Of a stretch of DNA of 64,000 nt, positions 25,684 through 34,335 are shown in pieces. The notes under the pieces were generated by a model. That model saw nothing but the letters and a program-made list of their open reading frames with translations, had not been told where the DNA came from and ran no database searches. Position 1 is the stretch's first letter. The number at the start of each line of letters is the position of its first letter. Source of the DNA: M3007 sp044230315 (GTDB taxonomy: Bacteria; Bacteroidota; Bacteroidia; Chitinophagales; Saprospiraceae); NCBI GenBank assembly GCA_044230315.1, contig JBGARJ010000029.1, positions 1 through 64,000 of the forward strand, read 5' to 3'. The position numbers and the translations under genes are program-made.

Positions 25684-27876
25684 GTGAAAATAAAACGCAT
25701 TTATACAGTCCTGCTCTTCCTTTTGCTGAGCCACATGGGGGGATTTGCTCAAGAGGTCAAATTTCCTTTTCAAAACCCCAAACTCCCAATTGACCAGCGG
25801 GTCAACGATCTGGTGTCGAGACTGACGCTGGAAGAAAAGATAGACCAGCTGGTGTACAACGCTGCTGCGGTAGACCGCCTGGGTATACCCGCTTATAACT
25901 GGTGGAACGAATGCCTGCACGGTGTGGCCCGCAACGGCCGGGCTACGGTATTTCCCCAGGCCATTGGCCTCGCAGCCAGTTTCGATACCAGCCTGATGCA
26001 CCGGATCGGCGCTTGTATTGCCGACGAGGCCAGGGCCAAATACAATGTTTCCATCGCGCACAATTATCGCGACCGGTATCAGGGACTCACCTTTTGGACC
26101 CCGAACATCAATATATTCCGCGATCCGCGCTGGGGACGCGGCCAGGAAACCTATGGTGAAGATCCTGTCCTCACTGCCCGTATTGGCGTTTCCTTTGTGC
26201 ATGGCCTGCAGGGCGACAATCCGAAATACGTGAAAGCAGCGGCCATGGCCAAACATTATGCCGTACACAGCGGCCCGGAAGCCTTGCGCCACGAGTTTGA
26301 CGCACAGGTTAGTATGAAAGATCTCTGGGAGACCTATTTGCCCGCCTTTGAAGCGCTGGTCACGGAAGGGCATGTTGAAGGGGTCATGGGGGCCTACAAC
26401 CGGACCAACGGCATACCTTGCTGCGCCCATCCGTACCTGATCCAGGAAGTGCTCCGCAAGAAATGGGGGTTCAAAGGCTATTTCGTCTCGGATTGTTGGG
26501 CGCTTCGCGATTTTTTTGAAGGCCATAATGTGGTCAAAACGGCGGCTGAAGCGGCGGCCATGGCCCTGAATATGGGCTGCAACCTGAACTGCGGGAATAC
26601 CTACCCGGAAATCCGGTCGGCCATTCAACAAGGGTTGACCACCGAAGCTGAAGTGGATAATAACCTCCGCGAATTGTTGCCAACCCGCTTCCGGTTGGGC
26701 CTGTTCGATCCGCCGGGCGCTTGCCCCTTCGATCATATTGGTCCCGAAGTGATCCACAGCCCGGAACATGTCGCTTTGGCCCGCGAGGCTGCCGCTGAGT
26801 CCATGGTGCTCCTCAAAAACCGGGATAATACCCTGCCACTCGCCAAGGATGTCGCCAGCGTGTTCATTTGCGGGCCAATGGCAGCCCATGAACAAGCCTT
26901 GTTGGCCAATTACTACGGTCTGAGTGAGGATTTGCGCACTTTTCTGGAAGGAATTGTCGGAAAAGTCAGCCCGCAAACATCGGTGAAATACCGGCAGGGC
27001 GCCTTGCTCGACGAACCCAACCGGAACCCGAACGATTGGTTTTCCGGGGTCGCGGCAGAGTCGGAGGTCACGATCGCCTGTGTGGGTATTTCACAATTGA
27101 TCGAAGGCGAGGAAGGCGAATCGATTGCCTCGCGGAATAAAGGCGACCGCCAGGATATCGGGCTGCCCCAGAATCAGATCGATTTTCTCAAAAAAATCCG
27201 CTCCAGGGCAAAAAAACTGGTCATCATCATCACCAGCGGCAGTGCCATCGCCTGCCCGGAGGTGTACGACATGGCCGACGCTCTTTTATACGCCTGGTAT
27301 CCCGGTGAGCAGGGTGGGGTGGCGGCAGCCGATCTGCTGTTTGGCGATGCGGTGCCTTCCGGCCGCCTGCCGGTCACGGTGCCGAAGTCGGTGGACGATC
27401 TTCCTCCCTATGAAGATTACGCCATGGCGGGCCGAACCTATCGTTATATGACCAAGGAGCCGCTTTTCCCGTTCGGTTTTGGCCTGAGTTATACCACATT
27501 CCGGTACGATCGCATCCATGTGAGCAAAAACGCAGTGCAAGCCGGCGATCCGGTCGATGTGGAGGTACAGGTAACCAATACCGGAAAATACCGTGCTGCT
27601 GAAGTCGCGGAATTATTCCTTTCAGACCTGGCAGCTACGGTTCCTGTGCCGCAGTATGCCCTGAAGGCGTTCCAGCGGGTCACATTGGACCCCGGCGCCA
27701 CCAAAACCCTGACCTTCCGGATCACCCCGGCCATGATGGAATTGGTAAACGAAAAAGGCGAGCGCCAGATTGAACCCGGCAGTTTTAAGATTCTTATAGG
27801 TGGCTCCGTACCCGCACAACGCAGCGTCGAATTGGGCGCGACCCCCTGGCAAGAAGCTATTTTTGACGTAAAGTGA
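25684..27876 (+). CDS. GH3 family glycosidase, beta-xylosidase-like
   Basis: 730 residues beginning with GTG. A signal peptide (IYTVLLFLLLSHMGGFAQ) precedes a GH3 TIM-barrel with YNWWNECLHGVAR and DPRWGRGQETYGEDP, both typical of the bacterial/plant beta-xylosidase branch. The nucleophile is D270 in FVSDCWAL. The alpha/beta sandwich domain and a C-terminal fibronectin-like domain (from about residue 600) complete the fold, with FPFGFGLSYTTF between them. It would release xylose from xylo-oligosaccharides in the periplasm, working with the alpha-glucuronidase upstream. Only 33 bp separate it from the SDR gene and 4 bp from the esterase gene, so they are co-transcribed. Confidence 0.9.
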   Translation: MKIKRIYTVLLFLLLSHMGGFAQEVKFPFQNPKLPIDQRVNDLVSRLTLEEKIDQLVYNAAAVDRLGIPAYNWWNECLHGVARNGRATVFPQAIGLAASFDTSLMHRIGACIADEARAKYNVSIAHNYRDRYQGLTFWTPNINIFRDPRWGRGQETYGEDPVLTARIGVSFVHGLQGDNPKYVKAAAMAKHYAVHSGPEALRHEFDAQVSMKDLWETYLPAFEALVTEGHVEGVMGAYNRTNGIPCCAHPYLIQEVLRKKWGFKGYFVSDCWALRDFFEGHNVVKTAAEAAAMALNMGCNLNCGNTYPEIRSAIQQGLTTEAEVDNNLRELLPTRFRLGLFDPPGACPFDHIGPEVIHSPEHVALAREAAAESMVLLKNRDNTLPLAKDVASVFICGPMAAHEQALLANYYGLSEDLRTFLEGIVGKVSPQTSVKYRQGALLDEPNRNPNDWFSGVAAESEVTIACVGISQLIEGEEGESIASRNKGDRQDIGLPQNQIDFLKKIRSRAKKLVIIITSGSAIACPEVYDMADALLYAWYPGEQGGVAAADLLFGDAVPSGRLPVTVPKSVDDLPPYEDYAMAGRTYRYMTKEPLFPFGFGLSYTTFRYDRIHVSKNAVQAGDPVDVEVQVTNTGKYRAAEVAELFLSDLAATVPVPQYALKAFQRVTLDPGATKTLTFRITPAMMELVNEKGERQIEPGSFKILIGGSVPAQRSVELGATPWQEAIFDVK

Positions 27877-27880
27877 ACCG

Positions 27881-29821
27881 ATGATGAGACTGGAACCAAT
27901 TCGAATCTTGTTTGGCCTGCTGCTGTTGGCTCCCTGTCAACCGGCATTTGGCAAAATACGCTTGCCGAGGCTGATCAGCGATGGCATGGTGCTACAGGCC
28001 AATGCGCCGGTACGTGTTTGGGGATGGGCGTCCGCTTCGGAGGCTATTGCGGTTCATTTTCTGGATGCCCATTATTCCACTACCGCCGATGATTCGGGCC
28101 GTTGGGAAATTATGCTTCCCGCCCGCTCGCCCGGGGGGCCATTCGACATGACCCTTTGCGGCGGGGATACCGTCCGGCTTCAGAACATCCTGGTGGGCGA
28201 AGTATGGATTTGCTCCGGCCAGTCGAATATGGAATTGTCGATGGCCAGGGTGCGGCCTTTATACGAGGCCGATATCGCAGCCGCTGACAATGCTTTCATC
28301 CGGTATATCGAAATTCCGAAGGAATATGATTTCCAGAGTCGCCGGGTCGATATTTCCGGGGGGCAATGGCAATCGATCAACCAGGAAAGTATTTTAAAAT
28401 GCTCTGCGGTTGCCTATTTTTTTGCCCGTGAGTTGTACGCCCGATACCGGGTTCCGATTGGCCTGATCAATGCCAGTTTGGGGGGATCGCCGGTTGAAGC
28501 GTGGATGGCCGAATCGGCTCTGAAGGCCTTCCCGGAATATTTTAACGAAGCACAACGGTTTAAGGACAGTTCGCTGATTCAACAGATCGAATCGTCGGAT
28601 AAGACCCGGGCGGATCGATGGTACCGGGAGCTCAGGGCCCTGGATTTGGGATACAAGGACCCGGACAACCCCTGGTTCGCACCCAACTTGAACACGGCCG
28701 ATTGGGCCAGGATGAACGTTCCGGGGTATTGGAAAGACGGACCACTCGGCAATATGAACGGTGTCGTCTGGTTCAGGAAAGAATTCGACGTTCCGGTTGC
28801 GGCGGCCAGGCAGCCGGCCAAGCTAAACCTGGGGCGGATTGTGGACGCCGATTCGGTTTTTATAAACGGCGTATTCGTCGGTTCCACCGGGTATCAGTAC
28901 CCACCGAGGTGGTACGCTATTCCGCCAGATCTGTTGAAAGCAGGGAAGAATGTAATAACCGTGCGGGTGATCAATTCAAGCGGTAGCGGCGGTTTTGTGC
29001 CGGACAAGCCCTATGAAATGGTGGTTGCCGGCCACACGGTCGATCTGACAGGGGAATGGAAGGTGAGGTTGGGGGCTAAAATGGATGCCCTGGACGGCCC
29101 CACGTTCATCCGCTGGAAACCGGCGGGTTTATTCAACGGCATGATCGCTCCATTGCTCAAATACCGGATCAAAGGAGTTATTTGGTATCAGGGAGAATCG
29201 AACACCAAACAGCCCAACAACTACACGGCGCTTTTCACGACGATGATCAGCAACTGGAGAACCGAATGGCAGCAGGGCGATTTCCCGTTCTTATACGTTC
29301 AACTGGCTAATTTCATGGAACCGCGGAGTCAACCCTCCGAAAGCAATTGGGCCGCCCTACGCGAAGCGCAACGCAAAACCCTGACGTTGCCTCAAACCGG
29401 CATGGCCATAACTATCGACCTGGGCGAGTGGAATGACATCCATCCGTTGCATAAGCGGGAGGTGGGGCTGCGGTTGGCGTTGGCCGCTCAAAAAGTGGCT
29501 TACGGGGCAGATGATCTGACCTATTCCGGTCCCATTTACCAATTTATGGAAATCCGCCGCGATACGGTTGTTTTGTCTTTCACGCATACCGAAAGCGGCT
29601 TGGTTTCAAACGACGGGGAGGCGCTTCGCCAGTTTTCCATTGCCGGGCCGGATCATCACTTTGTTTGGGCCCAGGCAAAAATCGAACGGAACCAGGTGTT
29701 TGTTTGGAGTGATCAGGTGCCTCAACCCGTTGTTGTCCGCTATGCCTGGGCCGACAATCCGGTGGGCGCCAATTTATACAACAAAGCAGGTTTGCCGGCT
29801 TCTCCATTCAGCACGGATTAG
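27881..29821 (+). CDS. Sialate O-acetylesterase-type (SGNH) carbohydrate esterase
   Basis: 646 residues with a signal peptide (ILFGLLLLAPCQPAFG). The SASA/SGNH esterase fold is shown by CSGQSNMELSM with nucleophile S115, VIWYQGESNT, and the catalytic Asp-His block NDIHPLHK. The N-terminal LISDGMVLQ region is standard for the family. A beta-sandwich resembling a GH2 sugar-binding domain is inserted (about residues 290-400, WFRKEFDVPV). Family members remove acetyl groups from sugars. Placed directly after a GH3 and GH67 gene, deacetylation of xylan or its oligomers is the probable task. Its 3' end overlaps the convergent NamZ-like gene by 14 bp. Confidence 0.88.
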   Translation: MMRLEPIRILFGLLLLAPCQPAFGKIRLPRLISDGMVLQANAPVRVWGWASASEAIAVHFLDAHYSTTADDSGRWEIMLPARSPGGPFDMTLCGGDTVRLQNILVGEVWICSGQSNMELSMARVRPLYEADIAAADNAFIRYIEIPKEYDFQSRRVDISGGQWQSINQESILKCSAVAYFFARELYARYRVPIGLINASLGGSPVEAWMAESALKAFPEYFNEAQRFKDSSLIQQIESSDKTRADRWYRELRALDLGYKDPDNPWFAPNLNTADWARMNVPGYWKDGPLGNMNGVVWFRKEFDVPVAAARQPAKLNLGRIVDADSVFINGVFVGSTGYQYPPRWYAIPPDLLKAGKNVITVRVINSSGSGGFVPDKPYEMVVAGHTVDLTGEWKVRLGAKMDALDGPTFIRWKPAGLFNGMIAPLLKYRIKGVIWYQGESNTKQPNNYTALFTTMISNWRTEWQQGDFPFLYVQLANFMEPRSQPSESNWAALREAQRKTLTLPQTGMAITIDLGEWNDIHPLHKREVGLRLALAAQKVAYGADDLTYSGPIYQFMEIRRDTVVLSFTHTESGLVSNDGEALRQFSIAGPDHHFVWAQAKIERNQVFVWSDQVPQPVVVRYAWADNPVGANLYNKAGLPASPFSTD

Positions 29822-30908
29822 CCGGCCGGGTTGCAAAGGTGTTGGTGGCCTTCGTTAATATCCTAATTATCTCTTCGTATTCGAAGGGCGGTTGCCGCCA
29901 TTCAACAAGATGCCCGGGCGCGTGATACAATTCCCGCAACAGGATCTGGCCGGTGGCCCAGGGTTGGAAACGCCGGCGTTCGGTGACATGCAACTGGTAC
30001 CCACCGCACACCTTTCCGTGGTGTTTGTCGAATGTCGGTTGAAAATACACCGGCCGGAGTGTAAAACCTTCAAGGCGGCTTTCACGAAAGGTTTTTTCCA
30101 GCTGGGGGAGTAGTATATGGGGTTCGATGTCCGGGTGGCCGAACAATTCAAAAGGCCGGGTAGTGCCGCGGCCTTCCGAGAACAGGGTGCCTTCGAACAG
30201 CACGGTGGCTGGAAAAACCTGCGCCGTTTTCGGGTGGGGCATATTGGGCGAAGGAAATACCCAGGGGAGCCTGGTTTCGCCGAAATACATGGTGCGCTCC
30301 CAGCCTTGCAACGGTATAACCTCCATTGCACAGGAGACGCCCCAACAATGCACAGCCATGCGCGCGATTTCTCCAATGGTAAGGCCATGGCGCATCGGCA
30401 AGGGGTGCAGCCCGATAAAGGATTTAAAGGCTGGGTCCAGTAAATTACCTTCCACGGTGCAGCCATCGATAGGATTGGGGCGATCGAGTACGGTGACCTC
30501 GATACCATGCCGGCCGCAGGCTTCCAGCATCAGGGTCATGGTGTAGGCGAAGGTATAAGCCCGGCAGCCTGCATCCTGTAAATCGACGATCACGCGGTCG
30601 ATCCCGTCCAGCATAGCCGGCGTTGGAGTCCGGGTTTCGGAGTAAAGGCTGTGGACGGGTATCCTGAAAAAAGGGTGCAGGAAGTGACCAGATTCGATCA
30701 TATTGTCCTGCGCTTCGGCAAACAGTCCGTGTTGAGGTGAAAATACGGCCTTCAGGCGCGAACCGAAGAGCCCCTGGATCAAGGCCAGTCCTTCGCGGCA
30801 TTGATTGTCGATCGAGGCATTGTGGCAGAGGTAGGCGATATTGCCAGTGCATTTTTGTTGCAGGGCCTGATCGCTGATCAAGCGGTCGAGGCCGGTTATG
30901 GTAGACAT
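29808..30908 (-). CDS. DUF1343 / NamZ-like exo-N-acetylmuramidase, short C-terminus
   Basis: 366 residues. The DUF1343 family includes NamZ (GH171), an exo-beta-N-acetylmuramidase for peptidoglycan fragments. Recognised motifs are FSPQHGLFAEAQDNM, PVHSLYSETRTP, VIVDLQDAGCRAYTFAYTM, VLDRPNPI, PSPNMPHP, FEGTLFSEGRGTTRPFE and GGYQLHV. The start at 30908 (MSTITGL) is preferred; the extra upstream residues from 30992 look non-coding. There is no signal peptide. The protein ends soon after PPFEYEE, where family members usually continue for tens of residues, and the last 15 codons overlap the esterase gene on the other strand. The C-terminus may therefore be truncated or replaced. Confidence 0.82.
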   Translation of the reverse strand: MSTITGLDRLISDQALQQKCTGNIAYLCHNASIDNQCREGLALIQGLFGSRLKAVFSPQHGLFAEAQDNMIESGHFLHPFFRIPVHSLYSETRTPTPAMLDGIDRVIVDLQDAGCRAYTFAYTMTLMLEACGRHGIEVTVLDRPNPIDGCTVEGNLLDPAFKSFIGLHPLPMRHGLTIGEIARMAVHCWGVSCAMEVIPLQGWERTMYFGETRLPWVFPSPNMPHPKTAQVFPATVLFEGTLFSEGRGTTRPFELFGHPDIEPHILLPQLEKTFRESRLEGFTLRPVYFQPTFDKHHGKVCGGYQLHVTERRRFQPWATGQILLRELYHAPGHLVEWRQPPFEYEEIIRILTKATNTFATRPANPC

Positions 30909-30979
30909 ACGGACAAAATTTGATTGAAACCGAAGAAACGGCAAAGCAAACAATCCTGCGTTACTTTTTTCTACCACTA

Positions 30980-31009
30980 TTTGTTTTCCCAAAAATACTG
31001 CTACCTTTG
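30980..31009 (+). promoter_or_regulatory. rpmH promoter, Bacteroidota consensus
   Basis: TTTG at 30980-30983 and TACCTTTG at 31002-31009 are separated by 18 bases. This matches the -33/-7 arrangement TTTG-N19-TAnnTTTG used by the primary sigma factor of Bacteroidota. Transcription would begin around 31016, about 36 bases before the rpmH start. Confidence 0.75.
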
Positions 31010-31051
31010 CGCTCCGATTTTAAGTACAGCACATTTTCCATTCGATAAGCG

Positions 31052-31207
31052 ATGAAACGTACCTATCAACCGTCCCGCCGCGTGCGCAAGAACAAGCATG
31101 GTTTTCGCAGCCGCATGGCTTCGAAGAACGGCCGTAAACTGATTTCCCGCCGCCGGAAACAGGGCCGCCGGAAACTTACGGTTTCCGACGAAAGGCGCCT
31201 GAAGTAA
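31052..31207 (+). CDS. rpmH: 50S ribosomal protein L34
   Basis: 51 residues, beginning MKRTYQPSRRVRKNKHGF and continuing with the RMASKNGRK and SRRRKQGRRKL blocks that define bacterial L34. It is a small, very basic protein of the large ribosomal subunit. The gene precedes rnpA, the near-universal order, and has a strong consensus promoter directly upstream. Confidence 0.97.
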   Translation: MKRTYQPSRRVRKNKHGFRSRMASKNGRKLISRRRKQGRRKLTVSDERRLK

Positions 31208-31356
31208 ACCTTGTCTGTCAGGTTGCAGTACCGCTCGTGTGCTGCTCTTTTTTTCAAAGTCGTCAGTTTGCCTGTGCAGCCTGACGACTTTGCTTATTTT
31301 TGGTCCTGCCAACGCTGCGGTATCCTCCTGTTTGCAGGGCCGCTCTTTCCCGCATC

Positions 31357-31749
31357 ATGTACACTTTCACCCGCGACGAGCGGCTCAAAAGCCGCACTTT
31401 AATCAGCCGGTTATTCCGGGAAGGGCATTCGTATGTCGCCTATCCGGTTCGGGTGGTATGGCTGCCGGTCGAGTTGCCGGATGTGGCGAACGGCGTGCGG
31501 GCGCAAATGACAGTGTCGGTACCGAAACGTGTTTTTAAGACGGCGGTTTCGCGCAACCGTTTGAAACGGTTGGTCCGGGAAGCCTATCGCCTGCATAAAC
31601 ACGAATTGTACGCCAAACTGGCTCCGTTGGATCAGTATCTGGCCCTGATGTTGGTATATATTCCAAAAGAGGAGCTACCTTTCGCTGCCGTTGAAGAAGG
31701 CATCAAAAAAATGATCCGGAAGTTTCCGGCGGAGCCGCCAGATAAGTAA
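31357..31749 (+). CDS. rnpA: Ribonuclease P protein component
   Basis: 130 residues, typical length. It begins FTRDERLKSRTLISRLF and contains the family signature VSRNRLKRLVREAYR (residues about 66-80), which binds the catalytic RNase P RNA for tRNA 5' maturation. The start at 31357 (MYTFTRDERL) is set by alignment with the family; the frame is open upstream to 31300. Its stop codon lies inside the left arm of a 159-bp palindrome. Confidence 0.96.
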   Translation: MYTFTRDERLKSRTLISRLFREGHSYVAYPVRVVWLPVELPDVANGVRAQMTVSVPKRVFKTAVSRNRLKRLVREAYRLHKHELYAKLAPLDQYLALMLVYIPKEELPFAAVEEGIKKMIRKFPAEPPDK

Positions 31750-31903
31750 CGATGAAATAATAAGCTCGCGATTTGGAAGGCATAATTTGAAGCCATGCTG
31801 CGTTGCTCATCAGTTGCGTAGCGCTACTATGCGCCTTCTTCGCGTCTTGCCTGACTCCAAATTTCGCGCCTCTAAATCGCGAGCTTATTATTTCATCGTT
31901 ACT
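31745..31903. repeat. 159-bp imperfect palindrome (MITE/ERIC-like element)
   Basis: The ends are a perfect 30-bp inverted repeat (31745-31774 with 31874-31903; the arm contains GATGAAATAATAAGC). Inside, the two halves keep pairing imperfectly towards a centre near GTAGCGCTAC (31828-31837). The whole would fold into one long hairpin as RNA or cruciform as DNA. TAA flanks both sides and could be a 3-bp target duplication. Size and shape resemble ERIC/IRU or other MITE-type elements. It supplies the rnpA stop codon and forms the leader region of the rhomboid gene. Confidence 0.8.
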
Positions 31904-31934
31904 AAACCGTAACCAGCACCTAACTTATAGCGCT

Positions 31935-32612
31935 ATGTTATTCCCCATTGGCGACGATAATATCGAAGATGGGCACCCAGCCATATTCAGTTACCTGCTT
32001 TTGGCGTTGAATACGGCCGTGTTTTTGTTTCAAAATTCCCTCCCTGAAGGCGGCCAGGCCGGTTTTGTTCAAACCTACGGCGCCATTCCGGCAGAGATTT
32101 CCCGCGGGATCGACCTGGGCACCATGTTCAGCAGCATGTTTCTCCACGGCAGCTGGCTGCACCTCATCGGGAATATGATCTACCTGTGGATCTTTGCTGA
32201 CAACATAGAGGCAATAGTCGGCAACTTCCGGTTTCTCTTCTTTTACCTCGCCGGCGGGCTGGTCGCCGGACTGATGCAGGTGGTGATCAGCCCCGACAGC
32301 GGGATACCCTGCGTGGGAGCCAGCGGCGCTATCGCCGCCGTAATGGGCGCTTATATCGTGATGTTTCCCAAGTCGCGTATCAGGATGTTTTTTCTCCTGT
32401 TTTTTACCGTGTTTTATATTCCGGCCTGGATCTTTTTGGGTATTTGGTTTGTCCAGCAACTCAGTTCAGGTCTTGGTGTGCTGGGCATGTCGGCGCAGGA
32501 TTCGGGTGGAATTGCATGGTGGGCGCACATTGGCGGCTTTGCCTTTGGCTTGCTGTCGGGCTATTATTACCGGCAGCGGTTTATGACCGACCGTTATATC
32601 AAAATGGGGTAG
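31935..32612 (+). CDS. Rhomboid family intramembrane serine protease
   Basis: 225 residues with about six membrane helices. Rhomboid marks are HGSWLHLIGNMIYLW (the HxxxN region), the nucleophile S130 in VGASGAIAAVMG, and the partner H198 in WAHIGGFAFG. It would cleave transmembrane substrates within the inner membrane. A cytosolic N-terminus (MLFPIGDDN) precedes the first helix. The start at 31935 is chosen because it lies just after the palindromic element; the same frame is open backwards into the repeat. The natural substrate is unknown. Confidence 0.92.
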   Translation: MLFPIGDDNIEDGHPAIFSYLLLALNTAVFLFQNSLPEGGQAGFVQTYGAIPAEISRGIDLGTMFSSMFLHGSWLHLIGNMIYLWIFADNIEAIVGNFRFLFFYLAGGLVAGLMQVVISPDSGIPCVGASGAIAAVMGAYIVMFPKSRIRMFFLLFFTVFYIPAWIFLGIWFVQQLSSGLGVLGMSAQDSGGIAWWAHIGGFAFGLLSGYYYRQRFMTDRYIKMG

Positions 32613-32701
32613 GCTGGTCTTGATTTTCGTCAGCCATCCGAATGACCGCGGACATTGAACGAAAACGGAGAAGGGCCGACTTTTGCCCCCAAATTTTTAA
32701 C

Positions 32702-33076
32702 GTGCGGCGTATCCTGATCCTGTTTTTTGCGATGCAACTGATCTCTGGCAACCTGCTGGGGGAGGAGTTGTGCAAAATACCCAATCTGGTCCGGCATTTT
32801 CGAATACACCAGCACGACAATCCCGGCGCTTCCTGGAGTTCTTTTTTACGCCTGCACTACGCTAATACGCAACACCGCCATGCCGACCCCGCGCACCGGC
32901 AATTACCCTTGCAATCCGCTTCGGGGAATGGCGTGCAGGCGTGGTTTCCTCCCGGCTATGCGCCCGCGTTTTTGCCGGTGCAGTTGGCCGTCCAACGCCG
33001 CAGCCTTCCCGATTGCCCCGGCACGTTGTTGCCCTCCGATTTTCGGGCTGGGTTGTTCCGGCCCCCATGCGTTTGA
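32702..33076 (+). CDS. Small secreted protein of unknown function
   Basis: 124 residues from a GTG start that gives a compact signal peptide (RRILILFFAMQLISGN). The mature part begins EELCKIPNLVRHFRIHQ and is followed by SFLRLHYANTQHRHADPAHRQLPL, with many His residues (about 25-70). Proteins with this KIP.L..HF...LHY...H.LP layout are found as uncharacterised secreted proteins in Bacteroidota; I do not know a function. The C-terminal half is Pro-rich. An alternative ATG at 32642 would add 20 charged residues. It precedes the haem-binding and cytochrome-like genes. Confidence 0.6.
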   Translation: MRRILILFFAMQLISGNLLGEELCKIPNLVRHFRIHQHDNPGASWSSFLRLHYANTQHRHADPAHRQLPLQSASGNGVQAWFPPGYAPAFLPVQLAVQRRSLPDCPGTLLPSDFRAGLFRPPCV

Positions 33077-33144
33077 TGCATACTTGATCATCAACGGCAG
33101 GATGTCGTTATGTTGCCAACGTTCATCGAGAAAAATCTAAACGC

Positions 33145-33669
33145 ATGAAAAAGACCATTTGGCTAGCCTTTGTCGGGCTGTTATTAGCCATTCAATTCAT
33201 ACAACCGAACCGAAGTGTTCCCCCAATTGACCCGGCCCAAGATATCCGGCAGGCGCTTCAGGCGCCCGCAGATGTTCAATCCGTTTTAGTTGCTGCTTGC
33301 TACGATTGCCACTCCTATGAATCAAAATATCCCTGGTACAGCAAGGTGGCGCCGGTTGCGTGGTGGATATCCAACCATATTGCCGAAGGACGCAAGGAGA
33401 TGAATTTCAGCACTTTTGGCGCGTTGGCTCCGGAAGATCGGGCTGAAGCGCTCGGAGATGCTGCTGAAGCGGTACAAAAAGGAGAAATGCCGCTGGAGAG
33501 CTACGTTTGGATGCATCCGGCGGCAAAATTGAGCGCAGCGCAACGCGACCTTTTAGTTCGGTGGTTTCAAGCCAATGGCGGCCAGGATGAGGCCGAAATT
33601 GCTCCAAATGAAGCCAGTAAAGCAACTCAGGGGACTGAAAAGTCGTATAGTGATGACGACGACGAATAG
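33145..33669 (+). CDS. Haem-binding domain protein (c-type CxxCH)
   Basis: 174 residues. An N-terminal signal-anchor (TIWLAFVGLLLAIQFIQP) is followed by a haem-binding domain with CYDCHSYESKYPWYSKVAPVAWW (CxxCH at about residues 53-57, followed by the typical YPWY and NHIAEGR), which is the pattern of the small Bacteroidota haem_bd family. One covalently bound haem is expected in the periplasm. The C-terminal 30 residues are acidic and low in complexity, ending DDDDE. It heads a run of redox-type secreted proteins. Confidence 0.85.
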   Translation: MKKTIWLAFVGLLLAIQFIQPNRSVPPIDPAQDIRQALQAPADVQSVLVAACYDCHSYESKYPWYSKVAPVAWWISNHIAEGRKEMNFSTFGALAPEDRAEALGDAAEAVQKGEMPLESYVWMHPAAKLSAAQRDLLVRWFQANGGQDEAEIAPNEASKATQGTEKSYSDDDDE

Positions 33670-33930
33670 ATAACTGCGGGTCGCTTCATGTGCTCGCTTC
33701 CGAAAGGCGTTCGGAATACTGTCGAAATCGCCCTTGCTGACCCAAATTTGAACGATTTTGACCATACCGTTGCCCTGTTCGGGAGAGACTCATGAGGCGG
33801 CCCGGTCTTAAAAGGGTTTTTGCCCGGTTCGGTTGCTCTTTTTACCCGTTCAGTAACCTGTGCGGTATACGGTTCAACCAAGCACACGTTTCTTGTTCAA
33901 AATTTTTTTAATTCTGTGAAATTCTTCAAA

Positions 33931-34305
33931 ATGCGCTCCGTGCGATTGCTGCTTTCAGTCTCGCTGTTAACCGGTATAACCGCCTGTACTGTACAACAAG
34001 TAGACCCCACCGCCGATATTCCCATCATCTCCTATCAATCCGATATCGCCTTGATCATGAGTACCCAATGCGCTGTTTCCGGGTGTCACGACGGAAGTTC
34101 GGGCGAATTAGGGTCTTTGCTTACGTACGATGATGTCATGCGGTATGGCGGCGTTGAGCCCGGAAAACCACACAACAGCCGCCTGTACAACACCATCCGG
34201 CGGTATGGTGGGAATGCCATGCCGCCTGCGCCCAACCAACCCCTTTCCGATGAACAGATCGCGGCTATTTACGTCTGGATCTTACAGGGGGCACACGACA
34301 ACTGA
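33931..34305 (+). CDS. Cytochrome-c-like lipoprotein with CX4CH motif
   Basis: 124 residues. A lipoprotein signal peptide (LLSVSLLTGITAC, lipid-attachment Cys19) is followed by a short c-type cytochrome-like domain. The presumed haem site is CAVSGCHD (C47...C52-H53), with four residues between the cysteines instead of two. A MPPAPNQPLSDEQIAAIYVWI tail is typical of c-type cytochromes, its Met being a possible axial ligand. The protein would sit on the outer or inner membrane facing the periplasm or exterior. It shares this layout with two neighbours at 34336 and 35692. Confidence 0.75.
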   Translation: MRSVRLLLSVSLLTGITACTVQQVDPTADIPIISYQSDIALIMSTQCAVSGCHDGSSGELGSLLTYDDVMRYGGVEPGKPHNSRLYNTIRRYGGNAMPPAPNQPLSDEQIAAIYVWILQGAHDN

Positions 34306-34335
34306 TCATTTTCCTTTATTTATCCTTTGCTCATC

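Noticed and set aside
25027..26976. 649-codon open frame on the minus strand
   Set aside because: It overlaps the SDR and GH3 genes, both of which have clear catalytic motifs. The antisense translation has no recognisable domain.
31803..31934. Upstream in-frame extension of the rhomboid gene
   Set aside because: It would be translated from inside the palindromic element and lacks family similarity; the start at 31935 matches rhomboid proteins.
33670..33930. Possible small gene between haem-binding and cytochrome-like genes
   Set aside because: Open frames on both strands here are short and lack protein character; the region reads as a leader for the lipoprotein gene at 33931.
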